Counted from the first letter of the stretch, positions 34,361 to 47,441 are shown. The stretch is DNA of 64,000 nucleotides from Heterotrichella gracilis (GCA_032358255.1 JAULBX010023296.1:1-64000), one strand, 5' to 3'. A program made the numbers and translations. Notes: generated from the sequence alone by a model not told the origin.

Positions 34361-36511
34361 ATGGAGCAGGAAATACAGGGGCTACGGGTGGTCACAACCG
34401 ACGACCTGGGCTTACTGAAAGGTGAGTAGGGCTAGCATACTGCAGTCTACTGAACTACTGAACCATGCAACGTTGGCAGTTCAATCAACGGTGGTTGATT
34501 GTCTTTTTGTTGCTGCAGCTGTTGAAGCAAAGGATCTGAAGCAGTTAGAGACAGCACAAGTCGTGAGCACATGGTGAGTTTACACGTTTCCACTTATCGC
34601 CCTTGCTTTAGGTTGTAGAGCATACCACTTGTGGGGACGTGTCAACACAGTATGGCAACGCATGAACTTACTGAGCACAACCTTACAGGGGTGAGCCAGA
34701 CAGATCTCGGGGGGTCAACTGCCTGACATGTTCCAGTGTCGCCGGCATCACAGACACAGGTGGGACCCATGACAGCTCACATTGGAATAGCATAATCTCT
34801 TAGCAGCGTTGGCAGTCTCGCCATGAATGGCAGCAAACGACAAAACAAAGCTATGCGCATGCCCATATGCACCTGGGGCATGGAACAACCCCGCATGTAC
34901 TGGCCCGCACATTCTTGTCCATGCACAATGCTGCTACCTTGGCAGTCTCGGCAACAGCAACGTACACCTGCTTGCAGATACGGCAGTCTTTGCGGCAGCT
35001 CGCAAGGGCGGACAGGTGGATATTATCAATCCATGCACTGGTGCAAGCTTTGGGAGCATATTGCCAGCAGCTCTGCAAGACGGACAATCGCAGCAGGTCA
35101 CAGTGAACGGGCTGCATATCCTGCGGGGTGGACAGGCTAGTACCAGGTGCGTTGCATGAACCAGTCCTAAGACTGTGCTGATGTGGCTGTCCACCTTGGC
35201 TGCATGTTGCCTTGCACTTGACGGTGAGGCTGTGTGATCGCCCACTTGCCTGAATGCCCTTTTTGGTGCTGCGCAGTGATTATTCGCTGCTGTGCTGCAC
35301 TGGCAATGGGTCTGCGAGGGTTTTCAGATGTCAGCAGGCAACTACAGCAACAGAACAGCCATCCTGGAATCAATCAGCCTCCTGGAGCATCCCAGAAAAT
35401 GTGTTGTGCACGGTACGTTGGTAATGCAGTGGGCGCAGGTGGATTACCATGGATGTTGAACTCGTCTGCTATGGCTCTCAGGATTCATAGCGGATTTTCT
35501 TAAATGTTCGATTGATGTGCGTGCAGGCTTTGCATGACCAGGCCAACCTCCTTGCTTTTGGATGCAAAGGGACCGAGGTTCGAACATGGGACCTCAGCAC
35601 CCAGCAATGTACATGGCAAGGAAAGGGTGGCAAGCCCAACATGCTGGGATTAGTGGACAAGCCATGGAATAGTGCAATAGCATTCCTCAATGCAGATGAC
35701 AGCAGAAAGGTGGTTGTTGGCACTGTGTACCACAAGTTGCGGCTGTATGACGTGGGTGCTCAGAAACGTCCAGTGATGGAGATCCCATTCGGCGAGGCCA
35801 AAGTGACGGCATTGGCGACCGAATCCTGTGGTGAGTACCTATCCAGTACGCACCATGGCATTGTTGTAGGCGCAATATTGCAGGCGCAAACGTTCATCTT
35901 ACATTTTGGCTTGACTGTGCGCTCATAAGCAATGTCTGTTTCATGTAAACAGGGCTGCGGTGCTGGGCGGCAAATGGGCTTGGCCAAATAGAGCTGTGGG
36001 ATTTGAGGTCCATGAAGATGAATGGTGCCATCAAGGGCTGTGGAGGTGCTGTTCAATCATTGGCTCTGCACCCAGAGGAGCCGCTGATTGCTAGCGTGGG
36101 GTTGGACCGGCATTTGCGTGTGCATGACAGCAACACCCGCCAGCTGAAGCTCAAGGTGTATATGAAGCAGCAGTTGACAGGTAAGCTTTGCAGGCAAGCC
36201 TTGTGTGTGACGCTGTCGTTTCTCCCTTTCTTTTTGGGCTATATACAATGGCAATGCAAGCTACTCTCTGAGGTCTGGTCCAGTTTAATAGGATGCACAG
36301 ACTCGACCCCTACCCTTCAGCGCCTTGTCTGCTACTCGCAGGTGTGGCGTTTTGCCCCGTGAAGCCTGCGCTCGCCAGCCAGAAGGAACCCAATCCTGAC
36401 GAGGATCGGCCACTTAGCACACCGTCCAATGATGCTGTCAGGGTGGAGGCCAAACGTGAAGGTGATGACAAGCCAAAGTCGAAGCGTAAGAAATCAAAAA
36501 CCAAGGCTTGA
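34361..36511 (+). CDS. WDR74: WD40 ribosome biogenesis factor, WDR74/NSA1-like
   Basis: Eight plus-strand exons close in phase: 34361-34421, 34519-34573, 34689-34759, 34978-35146, 35277-35412, 35527-35830, 35953-36180, 36342-36511, giving 397 residues (human WDR74 is about 385). It contains WD-type blades: FAAARKGGQVDIINP, TGNGSARVF, FGCKGTEVRTWDL, and the family-like VVVGTVYHKLRLYD followed by RPVMEIPFGE. Next come IELWDLRSMK and SVGLDRHLRVHD. The tail is highly basic (KPKSKRKKSKTKA), as expected for a nucleolar protein. NSA1/WDR74 takes part in maturation of pre-60S ribosomal particles in the nucleolus. Its last exon ends about 580 bp before UGDH. Confidence 0.85.
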
Positions 36512-37090
36512 TGGGATTGAGTTACTGAGGTTTATATTGCCAAGCCATGGCTCGTGATGCGACAAGGTTGCATGGACCCACACTGCCAAGCCATCTCCAC
36601 TGTGATTGCTGCTTCATACCCACTGCCACATGCATCAGGCACGTCGCACACTTTTCAGCACAGATTTCCTTCGCATTCAGAGTTGGAATAACAGCACACG
36701 CACTTGGGGTAAAGTGCGGCACATTGTGATACCCCTCACTGTGACACGCCGTATTCCTTTGTCAAGCTTGCAAAGACTCAACATGTTGGAGACCTCCTGC
36801 CCATCAAGCCTTGCGCTATTCGCGTGTCAAGCTCTTGAAGAATTGCTATGTTAATTCAGGGTTTTTTTGAATTAAATGGCCCAACTTGGACCCTTAATAG
36901 AACCCTAAATCCAAATCTTTTTCTTTTTCTTGACTCCGGAGCCCGCGGATCGGCCCGCGCGCAACGAACCAGGTGCTTTTGTAGTTGCCAAAGGCCAAAC
37001 AGCAGCAGAATTGCAAGTATATTTTGGTTGTGATCCGTTGACAGACGGCCCCCCCTTTCACTTCTGGTGTGACATATCGAGTTCGCCACG
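36512..37090. other. Intergenic region, promoter of UGDH
   Basis: Short region between two plus-strand genes. CCCTAAA-like words occur near 36900. No exon is seen. Confidence 0.5.
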
Positions 37091-39051
37091 ATGAAGATTT
37101 GCTGCATTGGTGCGGGCTATGTGGGTGGCCCCACCATGGCCATGATCGCCCTGAACTGTCCCGAGATCGAGGTGGTGGTCGTGGACATCAACGAGAAGCG
37201 CATTGCTGCGTGGAACAGCGAGACCCTCCCAATCTACGAGCCTGGTTTGGATGAGGTTGTCACCAAGTGCAGGGGAAGGAATTTGTTCTTCAGCACAGAA
37301 GTGCACAAGCACGTTGGCGAGGCAGACATCATCTTTGTCAGGTGAGGGCAGTGGCAGAGGCTCCCCTGCTGCTGTGTGACTGCGTCTGTTGCAAGTGTAC
37401 CAATCGTGGCCAACCTTGTGCAGTGTGAACACCCCCACGAAGACTCGTGGCGTAGGAGCAGGCAAGGCAGCTGATCTGACATACTGGGAGGGAGCAGCTC
37501 GCATGATCGCCTCTGTGTCAAAGTCCAGCAAGATCGTCGTGGAGAAGTCCACGGTGCCAGTGAAGACCGCAGAAGCAATTGAGAAGGTACTTGGCTGGTT
37601 GTTTTGCGTTCCACCTATTGCCGTACATGTGGGTCCATTCGGTTATGTGACGACGAGATGGTGACTGATCTATGTGCACCGTGTTCAGGTGCTGCGACGC
37701 AACTGTGCTGATGACAGCGTGCAGTTCGAGATCCTTTCCAACCCAGAATTCCTTGCTGAGGGAACTGCTATTGAGGACCTCACAATGCCCGACAGGGTGA
37801 GTACATGTTTCACCTCGTACCTTGTACCTCGTACTTCCCCTTATGGGTACTGTGATCAGCTATGGTGAACAAGGTGTAGCAACACCCAAGGACCACCTAG
37901 CTTTGCTTGGCACTGTGTTCCTGTAACAGGCTGTCCCAGGAGAGTGGCTGGGAACTTGTGACCTTGTAGACCTCCCACTCACAAGATCAAGCCTGTTTAC
38001 CAGCTGTGTGCTTGTCCAGGTTCTCATCGGTGGCAAGGACACAGAAAGCGGCAGGTTAGCTGTTGAGACGCTGGCCTCGGTCTACGCCCACTGGGTGCCC
38101 AGGGAGCGCATCCTCAAAGCCAACCTGTGGTCCGCTGAGCTGTCCAAGCTGACAGCCAATGCCATGCTGGCTCAGCGCATCTCTTCCATGAACACCATCT
38201 CTGCACTGTGCGAGGCAACAGGTGCAGATGTGCAGCAGGTGGCACACGCTATCGGGACCGACACCCGCATTGGCGGCAAGTTCTTGAATGCGTCTGTGGG
38301 CTTTGGAGGTTCCTGCTTCCAGAAGGATATCCTGAACCTGGTGTACATCTGCGAGACAGTGGGGTTGAAGGTTGTAGCAGACTACTGGCAGTCGGTAAGC
38401 CTGGTTCTGTTCCACCCCTTGTGTGACCTTGTGTCTGCTGCCTGGTATCAGCACTGCTGCCTGGTATCAGCAGTGCTTGTCCTTCAAGCTCACAAAACAA
38501 TTCCCCCTTGCCCATAGGTTGTGGGTATCAACGACTACCAGAAGCAGCGATTTGTGGAGCGTGTCATTTCCGCCATGTTCAACACCATTTCTGGAAAGAA
38601 GATTGCCGTCATGGGCTTTGCTTTCAAGAAGGATACTGGTGACACCCGTGAGACCCCAGCAATTGACGTGTGCCGGGGCCTGATCGGTGATGGTGCCAAG
38701 GTCTGCATCTTCGACCCCAAGGTGGAGAAAGAGCAGATCTTTGTTGACCTGGCCACCCCCAAGTTTGAGTGGGACCACCCTGGCCCCAAGCCAACAGCCA
38801 CCAGTGACAACATCAGCACCGTCACGGACCCCTATAAGGCCATGGACGGAGCGCATGGGCTGTGCGTGCTCACAGAGTGGGACGAGTTCAAGCACTATGA
38901 CTACCAGCGGGTCTACGACTCCATGGTGAAGCCCGCCTTCGTGTTTGATGGCCGCAACATATTGCCCCATGACAAGCTGAGGGAGATTGGGTTCATCGTG
39001 TACGCCTTGGGCAAGCCTTTGGACCCCTTCATGCAGAAGACCACATACTGA
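37091..39051 (+). CDS. UGD: UDP-glucose 6-dehydrogenase
   Basis: Five plus-strand exons, 37091-37341, 37424-37586, 37689-37796, 38020-38394 and 38518-39051, close in phase and give 476 residues (plant enzymes about 480). It oxidises UDP-glucose twice with NAD+ to UDP-glucuronate, precursor of acidic and pentose wall sugars, in the cytosol. Signatures in order: N-terminal Rossmann loop [11 protein letters not shown] (about 5-15), [16 protein letters not shown], the active-site [10 protein letters not shown] with catalytic Cys about 273, and the C-terminal domain [10 protein letters not shown] and LTEWDEF. All key residues are intact. The start fits the family: the Rossmann strand begins directly after Met. 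No targeting signal is present. Confidence 0.97.
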
Positions 39052-40061
39052 AGCCAACACTGAGCAGCCTGGTTCCTATGGTTCAGTTGCTTGACTAGTA
39101 CCCAGTACAGCCCTATTTACTTTTACGAGGCACTGATCTTTACCCCGTTTTCAGAAGGTGTATTATTCAACTGGGCCACTTGCATACCCTTGGAACTGTG
39201 CAACCCGTCAATTTGCTGTGTTGCGCCTGACAGCCTGCATTGGGCTAGCATGGAACGCACCTAATAACTGTGTACTGATGGACCACAGCCAACACAGACG
39301 TTGGCAAACATACCATACCAGTGTTGCCAGCCGTCTTAATGTATGTTTCTTGTGCTACAGAGCTAGCTAGTGAAGCCCTGTACAAAATGATTTTTATTTT
39401 GCTCTGTAACAGTCGTATTGCCAGATATCTGTCACAGTTCAGTGGCTTTCAGTCCTTGGCATGACAATAACAGGCCCGGTCGGGTGGGGTCCGAGGGATG
39501 CCACTGTGTGGAGGAACGCACTGTCACAGATAGATCGAGGGCTGCCTTTGCCAGCAATTCCGCTATGTTTGCAACAGCTACAGCAAGGGCCTGAAGTATT
39601 GATGGTGCCATGCCTGAACCATCCGATGGCATGCCAGGGGGGACTACAATAGGTTTGGGTCCCCTCTGCAGAGCCAGCCACCAAGTACTTCAGTGGCTGC
39701 AAGCAGTCAAGTCCTTCAGTGACGTCAGAAACACAGCTGCTGCCTTCCCTTTCCTTTATCACCATTAAGGCTGAAGCACAGATATTTGGCTTGCAGTTCT
39801 GCAGCCCGTTCTCAGTTAGCTGTGGCCCAATCAACACCCCTGTGGTGCATGCATGTCCACATCGCCTTTTGTCACCGCGCTTGCACCCTACAGCCACAGG
39901 CTGCACTTCCATTCATCGAGCCTTTGCTTCGATTTTAACTGAGTACCAAAGTGCGGTGTTCGTCTTGGCGCACTGCTGCCTGTCACAGCTGATTACACCC
40001 CCAAAGCAAATGTGCAGTTGGTACAACTCAGCACTGGCGGAACACTTGACGTCAGACAATA
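39052..40061. other. Intergenic region
   Basis: 3' flank of UGDH and upstream of LSM1. No coding exon, RNA gene or repeat family is recognised. Confidence 0.5.
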
Positions 40062-40433
40062 ATGGAAGACGTTCCACCCCCTGGCATAGCTTTAATTGAG
40101 GACTTGGACAAAAAGCTGTTGGTTCAGCTTCGTGATGGCCGCAAGCTAGTTGGGGTGATGAGGTGCTTTGATCAGTTCGCCAACTTGGTGTTGGAGGGAA
40201 CTGTGGAGCGGGTCGTTGTGGGGAGTCTATATGCCGAGATACCTTTGGGTCTGCATGTTGTCCGTGGTGAAAACGTGGTGCTGTTGGGGGAGATTGATGA
40301 GGCCAGAGACCCACCTGACTGCATGATTAAGGTCACAGAGCCAGAAATCCGGGCAGCAGAAAGGGCTGAGAGGGAGGCTGAGAAGCTCAAAGGCGAAATG
40401 CGGGCAAGAATGGATTTCCTAGACCTGGAGTAA
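40062..40433 (+). CDS. LSM1: U6 snRNA-associated Sm-like protein LSm1
   Basis: A single uninterrupted exon of 123 residues. The Sm1 motif (LLVQLRDGRKLVGVMRCFDQFANLVLEG) and the Sm2 motif (VVRGENVVLLGEID) are both present, followed by the charged C-terminal helix typical of LSm1. LSm1 replaces LSm8 in the cytoplasmic LSm1-7 ring, which binds oligoadenylated mRNA 3' ends and promotes decapping with Pat1. The absence of introns is unusual beside neighbours with four to ten each. Confidence 0.93.
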   Translation: MEDVPPPGIALIEDLDKKLLVQLRDGRKLVGVMRCFDQFANLVLEGTVERVVVGSLYAEIPLGLHVVRGENVVLLGEIDEARDPPDCMIKVTEPEIRAAERAEREAEKLKGEMRARMDFLDLE

Positions 40434-41141
40434 GTTTTTTCTCAAGCACCTGGTGCCCAACACCTGCTGCAGCATCTGCCATTTGCTTTCTTGGCCAGCA
40501 AGGCAGCCTGAGTTTTTTAAGGTGATGTTGCAGCGCTGAAGGTTGAGCAACAGTGTAGTTACTTGGTTATACGTCTTGAAAGCGTCAACGCTCTCACAAC
40601 CTTCTCAGCTATGCTTTTACTTCTAACTCTGATTATTGACTGGACGCCCCAACGCACGTTTCCCGCCTTTGGCATATATTTGACGTTATTTTGCAGCCAG
40701 CATGGTTGTGGGCCCCTTTTTGAAAAGGCACCAACCAGTTTTCGCAGTGTTGCTATTTGCCAGCAGTCTAAGTAACGTGAGGCCTGACCCATCCCTGTAC
40801 AACGTTGCTGGTCAGGAGCAACAGGACCACACAGTGTTCAGGTTACTAATCCCATCTTGGCTTGACTGCTGAGTTCCGCTGTAACATCGTTGTCATCCTG
40901 CAATGACCCGCCGATAGGGGCACCACCAATGGCAATAGATGGGCTTGCACGGGTTGTTGTCCCAGGGCCACAGCATATAGTAAAAGAATTACGCTCATTG
41001 TAACAAATATGGACCAAGCGCGGAGCGAGCATGTGCCTCTGTGCAGCAATCACCAGTGGATGCACAGTCACACCACATGTGCACAATCATTGCATGGCCA
41101 TTGCAACAACCTTGGCAGACCAATTCCCACAGTGCCCATTT
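40434..41141. other. Convergent 3' region between LSM1 and presenilin
   Basis: About 700 bp holding the 3' flanks of the two converging genes. Nothing else is recognised. Confidence 0.5.
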
Positions 41142-44100
41142 CTAGAAGAACAACAGCTGCGTAGACAGTGGAAGAATGAAGGGCTCCAACACCCACCTCG
41201 ACAGAAAATAAAACACAACCCCTAGTGCAATAGAAATAGGGAGTGCAGGCAAGGCCTTTCTGTAGATGGCCAGCAGTATCAGGGTTGAACACAACCCAGC
41301 GATGATGCCCAGGTACGAGGCAAAGACAGCAAGCAAGTCATACATGGCGGCGCGGCCAACAAGTAAACCGTAGAAAATGAAGTCGCCCAGGCCAAGCTTG
41401 ATGGTGTCAGGCAGGCCAAAGGGGTCATCATCATCTTCCAGCATGAATGTAGCATGGCCTGCAGGCACAACATGGGGGCAGTGGTTGTGGGATGTACAAG
41501 ACTGTATGGCATGATGCAAGCCTTGACAACAGGATGCACCCCCTAAGTCTGAAATGCAGGGGTAGCCGTGCCATGCCCAAGGAACATCCACGCTGCATCC
41601 ATTCGCCATTCATGGTCTAGTCTGGTCATGATCATGGTCAAGTCAGGTTATGGTGGTACCACGTCATGGTCAAGGATGGTCATGGTCAAGTCATGGTGGC
41701 ATGATCAAGTCAACCATTATATCAATTGCCAACACACCACCGCCTCATTATGACAAGCTGAAGCACTGGTACCGCATCTAACAAACACCAGCATCGCAGC
41801 ACACTACCAACGTCAGCAGCTACCTTGCGAATGCTCAGGGCTGTCCCGCCCGTCATGCGCAGCCACCGGCCTCCATCCGCCAGCCGAAGCCGGCCGCCCC
41901 TCCCCACCAAGCTCCGGGCTGTTTTGCACTGGTGTCAACCCCTTGATGAGGACCCGCGACAGGTGCGGCGAGGGCGGCAGATCAGCGGCGTCCTCTACCA
42001 CGGTGCCGGACGGGCCAGCTGTGCTGTGCCGGGCACTGAGGATGTACTGCGCCTCTGGGTGGCTAGGGTCGAGGCTCAGTGCCGAGGATGGCCGCTGGGC
42101 TGGACCGGATGGCGGCGAGGACAAGCCAACATTGCCTAGGAGAGGGGGGTTGTCCATGCCAGTCAGCAGGTGCATCTAATTGGTGACGCAAGCAAGTGGG
42201 TAATATGACACTGCACAATCAGGTGTGGCACATGCAATGTACAGTGCTGCGCATGTCGCACTGATAGTGTCCAAGCTTGTGATTGCATTCAAGCCACACA
42301 AGGGCCTGTTCCCCATGCCACACGTCACCCTGCACGCACCCAGCAGCCTCTGCCGATCATCATCCCCACCATCCTCCTCGCCATCTGCCTGCACGGGGCC
42401 ATCACCCTGCGCCGCCTGCGAACCCCTGCTGCCCGGTCGCAGCTGCTCCTGCCTAGACCCTTCACTGGGGTCTGGGGCCACCTGTGGCAGCGCACTGTAC
42501 GGAGCTCGCCCTGGGGCAGCTGCTTGCTCAGCAACATCGATGTGCAGGGCGCCCGGTGGGGTGATGGCGGCGTTGGCTGGGGATTGGACCGGCAGGGCCT
42601 GGCGATCCATGCGCTGCCGCTCCAAAGCGCGTGTCTGCATGCGCATCATCCCCTCAATGCAAGCCTCATAAGTGGGCTAAGCAAACACAAGGGACCATTG
42701 CAAGGCAGTAGCAGTTTTAAATGACGCTTGCAGATTGGGACAGCGATGCCTGTGCAAAGGTTGCGCAGCTGCCCTAGAACAACTAGGCACAGCTGCATGG
42801 CAACAGGTGAGCAGTCTTACCGTAGGTCGGGACTCAAACACCAGCGCTGGGATGTCCTCATCCCGCTCATTGGCCAGCTCCACCAGCACCTGTAAGCATG
42901 CACTAATGATGGCTCATGACTGAATGATGGTTAGTGATGATTCATACGGACATGTATAATAATTTACGGGTTTATCAATGATAATTAAAGTAATTGTCAG
43001 AAAAATGTTGGATGATCGCCATGACAGGTTTTAAAAATTTCCAAGACCATGCAGCATGATGGAAATGCCCCCATCCATGCATTGCCATTGCTGTGTTCCT
43101 GCATTTGCACGCCGCCGGCGCACATGGGGTGCAAAAACAGGCTATGCACGTTTGACGCAGGCTGCCCATGTGGCACACACAATACCTTGAGCGGCCCATG
43201 TGGCGTGAGGACCGCATACAAATCGTACAGGGCCATTGCAATCAGCAGCACCCACGTCGTCCATTCGGGTATCCATGAGAACACAAATGCCACGATCACG
43301 CCAGTGAGGACCAGGTAGCCCTGCTTCATGGTGATTGGCACTGGCAGGTAAAACAGGCCCACCACACCAACCACCTGCGATAGTGTATGATGTCAGGTAT
43401 AGGGCCTTGCACCCACGGTGAGTAAGCCAGGTTGCCAATTAAGTTGATGCAGGTTAAGGGGAGCGGTGCTTACCGAGAAGTTGTATAGGATGAAGAAGTA
43501 CGATATCGCATCGAGGTGCAATTGCGCCTTGCTGATCAGCTGCAGGGTGATCATGCCAGCCATCACAAAGAATATGCTGAAGCCCGCAAAGCCCATGTAA
43601 GCATAAATCACCTTGGTGCACTAAGAAAGGTGGCAAAGGCTTGTCAGAGGAGGCTGCAAATCCGTTGGAGCAATAACATTGTGCTAGGCTATGTTAGGTA
43701 GCCATATGGCAAGCGCATGCAGCTGCAGCAAGACATGCGGTTGGCAGGGTTGCCATCTGGATAAACCTACCCCATATTTGAAGAGCATTAGCAACCCGAA
43801 AGTCATGACCGTAACACAGCCAACGAATATCGCTGCGTTGATCAGGGACCCAAGCATCTTGGTCCCTGTTGAGTCATCGGCCTACACCAAGCAGGAACAT
43901 GAACAAAGTTCAAGCAGACGTGCTGCTTGCTTATGGCATTTGACATGCATATTAACCCAAATACCCACATCTTGTTTGGGAGGGGTGGTTAGTGTGCCAC
44001 CTGTTGTAGGCAAGCTGAGCCTAAAGAAATAGCAAAGGGATACAGCATTGCCTACAATGTATGGCGCTTCTTGCGGGCACGTTGCAGGCAAGCGTTCAGT

Positions 44101-44271
44101 ACTCACGTCTTCAGAGTAGTATGCCGAGGCAATGAGGACAGCGGAAGGGTTGGACTCTCCGTTGGGGTTCAACACCCTGACCAAGGCCACAGTCAGGGCC
44201 ATACAGAGTGACACCGGTGACACAATCCCATTGACCTCAGCGCCCAGGTCATCCAGTATGCTCACTGCCAT
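41142..44271 (-). CDS. PSN: Presenilin, intramembrane aspartyl protease
   Basis: Eight minus-strand exons close in phase: 44271-44107, 43881-43771, 43620-43474, 43374-43186, 42889-42821, 42676-42340, 42135-41824, 41458-41142, giving 548 residues. Both catalytic Asp are present: ALYDLYAVL (Asp about 192) and LGLGD (Asp about 469), as is the PALP motif (514-517). Nine membrane segments can be placed. The cytoplasmic loop between the catalytic helices is very long (about 210 residues), rich in Pro, Gly, Ser and Gln; in animals this loop is cut during activation. Presenilin is the catalytic subunit of gamma-secretase; plant and algal homologues are known, often endomembrane-located. Phase forces the exon-7 acceptor at 42135, not the nearby one before 42175. 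Intron 7 contains a degenerate CATGGTCAAG repeat. Confidence 0.93.
41605..41712 (+). repeat. Degenerate CATGGTCAAG repeat in presenilin intron 7
   Basis: Words such as TCATGGTCAAG and GGTCATG recur six or more times within about 105 bp. A simple tandem repeat with no coding sense. Confidence 0.7.
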
Positions 44272-45361
44272 TGTACTCCGCTTGCAAAGCAATTCCCTGC
44301 TTTGCGTGGCCTACTTGGCTGGTCACAGCTACAGAACTCCTATGTGTAGCCTGCCACAGGGTTTGTGAACCCCTGCAACCTTTAGCTTGTGCAATAATGC
44401 GTCCAGAGCCAAATGGTGCCCGCGTCCATAGACCAGAGCTGCAAGCCCGGGAACAGCTTTAAAAGACGATAGATAGTGAAGTGGCTTTCATCCACCCCGT
44501 GGCAAGCTTCAAGTGTCGTTCACATATGAGATGAGTACACTTGTTGTTCGGACACCCACTATGCATGCATATGCAGTGGTGCCTACCCCTGCACCCTTTT
44601 ACACGATATTAACCCCTAGACACCCAGCGTGCGACATTCCATTCAATGATATATCGTCAATCTGAGGTTTCCGAAAGGTTTGGTTAAGATTAACAGAGGT
44701 GTTGGACCAAACGATATAAAAATGATATTGTTTATCTCATTAAATATATTTCGCCCAACAATTTAGTTATGCCATTGAACGTGAACGTGGACATCGTGTA
44801 TGTATATTGACGGCGGTTATTCTAATAATAACTACAGTGTATGCCGCCAAGGTGAACACAGCAAAAAACACCAGGTTGGGCGCATATGACACCACATTGT
44901 GCCGTAGTTGACGAGCTACCGTATGTGTACATCACTTTTCTAGGGTTCCTGGGATACCCCAAGTTGCTGAGGCTCTTGCAGCACGTGCACTGACAGCTTA
45001 TTGAACAAAAGCACAACGGCACCACAAGAACACATCAAAATGGTGCACTGCCTGAAAAGCCATGTTCATTGGGGACTCAGCTTATGTTCAAAATCCATTC
45101 AAGCCACAGTGTAGTCCATGCAATGCCATAGGCCATAGGCGGCTAAGCATACCTATCACTGTAACTGTAAGTGTACATCCATTAAGGGTTATTAGATGGT
45201 GGGAGCTTTGCGAGCACTGCAATGATACAAGGAAAAGCGCCCACGACTGACAAGTTGACGACTAGCACGGCGAGAACAACTGCCCTGATAAATTTAGCAA
45301 ATGGCCTTACAGCTGCAACCGAAGGTTTCTGTGCAGTCTGCAGTTAGTGGTTGTATGGTCC
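44272..45361. other. Intergenic region
   Basis: Upstream of presenilin and downstream of RPC7. TATGCATGCATATGCA lies at 44562-44577, about 290 nt before the presenilin start. No exon is seen; the centre is AT-rich. Confidence 0.5.
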
Positions 45362-47441
45362 TCAGTACCATGACTCGTCATTGGGACCATCGTCAATTTC
45401 GCCATACTCATCATCGTCATCAAAGTGCTCCCCCTGCAAACAAAATGCTCGCTCATACTTAAGACACAGTATTCACCACATGCCTACACAGCATATACAC
45501 AGCAAAGAGTCCAATGCACGGGCAGATCACCATGCTCAGTAACGACTGGAAAGGCATACATTGGCATACAGTTGCATCACTTCTAGTACTGGGCTCCTTA
45601 GACTATTTGATTATTCACCCACCTGGTAGTAATCTCCATCATCATCCTCTTCCTCCGCCTCCTCCTCAAATGCAGCTTCCTCATCCCCCGCCTCTGCCTT
45701 CCTCTTGCCCTCTTCCTCCCCTTGCTCCCCTTCCTCTTGACCCGCCAGCTTGGTTTCTATGCTGGCCAGCTGATCAAGTCGGCCTAGGTCTGCAAACCAA
45801 AGGAAATGCCCAATAACATGACGTGAGCACGGCATGCGAAGCTTAAATCCTAAACCCTAATGCTGCTCTCACGACGGCTACTGCCATGCACAGAGCAGGT
45901 GTTCAGTCACGCACTGCGATGCAAAAGAATGGAATAAAACATTACCCTGCCCATTCATAAAACGGGCAAAGCAAGAGGAATCATGGGCGGCAAGGTACAG
46001 CACTGAGCCAAAAGCAATGAGTTAGGTAATGCATGGTGCCTGTACCTACCTTCCTCATCCGTCCTGCTTTGGCTCTGCCAGTAGAGCTGCTGGGCCTTGG
46101 CAGTGGCTGCTCGGGTAGATGCCCTGAAGCACCACAGCCAGGAATTTGTCATGCTGTTGCTTTCTTAGAAACACTAGCCTCATGGCGATGGTCAGGCTGA
46201 CGTTGGTCGCATCACACATTATTGTACAGTGCTCAACATCATGCCAGCACCAAGCTGCAGCGGTCATTTCCCAGATGTCCCTCGGAGCTAATACAGCTGA
46301 CTAAGCACCTTGCTGATCCCTGGGGTGTGGCAAACTGTTGCATCGGACATGCATTACCCTATCAAACAAGCACCATTGACACCGCAACACCACCGCATTT
46401 CTACCGTGCCCGCGTAGGAAATGCAATCCACATTCCCCTGTAACCACTAGAAGCTGAGCCTCAATCCGTGAATGCAGCTGACAATCGCCATACACGCCAC
46501 ACATCAGTTGCTCGGTCTGTCCTGCACCCCCTGTGTCTAACCATGTTTTGTACTCACTGCCTGTCCTTGGTGCTGTACAGCTCCTCTGGGAAGTAGTTCT
46601 TGTCCAAGGTGAGTACGGATGTGAGGGGGAGGCACTTGGGGCGCCCCCGCGAGTGCGTCGCCTCATAATAGCTCTGTACATCCGAGTCTCCACCTGGCAG
46701 CAATAACAGGTGCAACTTTATACTACACACCATGCAAAGTGCACTGCTGCGGTGGGTGTGTCGAGGCCCCCGGTCCTAGGTAACAGGTGTGGGTTGTGGT
46801 GGTGGGCATGCTGCAAGGGTTGTATTGAATTGACGAGCAGAGTGACGTCTCAGCAGTCTGTGCTTACCGGTGGAGGTTTTACTGTTCTGTAAATGGTACG
46901 GGGATGACCTGTAGAATGACCGCAACTGGCGCCTCCGCCGCTGCACGACACCACACGTGGGGGTTCAAAGTGTGGTCATGCAACATTGCAAACAGCAAGG
47001 TCTTGGTGACATGACGACACATGACCACTGACTTCCACTTGCAGACAGGTTTTTACGGTTTACACTTTGCATGACATTATTCAGGGTTTTCACTTTGTCA
47101 GCAGGTGGCTCACCAGCAGGCGTTCATCGTCAGCTGACTGTGTGGGAAGAGGCGGCAACTTCCTTTCCTGAACACACCCAGAAAAGGAACTGAGGGACAC
47201 ATTAAGTCTTCCAAGTTACACAGTCTTAAAACCAGCTATGCAGGTGGTCAAAGTGCACAGGGGGTAGCAATCAAGCGCGCTTGCACATGCATGCATATGC
47301 AACCTGTCGCACCGGGAAGAGGGGAGGAGGCCCAGAGACTTGCGTGGGCAAGACTGTGCCATCGTCATCCCTGGCTGCGGGGCCACCAGCAGCTCCTCTG
47401 CCCCTTCCCCAGCCCCCTCGACCCCTGCCCCTGCCAGCCAT
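45362..47441 (-). CDS. RPC7: RNA polymerase III subunit RPC7/RPC31-like
   Basis: Seven minus-strand exons close in phase: 47441-47304, 47167-47114, 46940-46868, 46693-46558, 46123-46050, 45789-45623, 45433-45362, giving 237 residues (human POLR3G about 223). The layout matches the family: a Gly/Arg-rich start (MAGRGRGRGG), a PPPLFP patch, LPPLP followed by DDERLL, a short FYRSSPYHL segment, NYFPEEL, a charged middle, and a long acidic C-terminal tail (EEEAEEEDDDGDYYQ) ending in an Asp/Glu-rich sequence with terminal Trp-Tyr. RPC7 is one of three subunits of the pol III-specific initiation subcomplex that makes tRNA and 5S rRNA. Similarity is recognisable by order of short motifs, not by strong identity. 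Intron 1 has a non-ideal donor (GTTGCA), the weakest junction. Confidence 0.78.

Noticed and set aside
42136-42175. Presenilin exon 7 beginning at 42175 with an in-frame Met
   Set aside because: Exon 6 ends in phase 1, so only the acceptor giving a start at 42135 keeps the frame into the GLGD exon.
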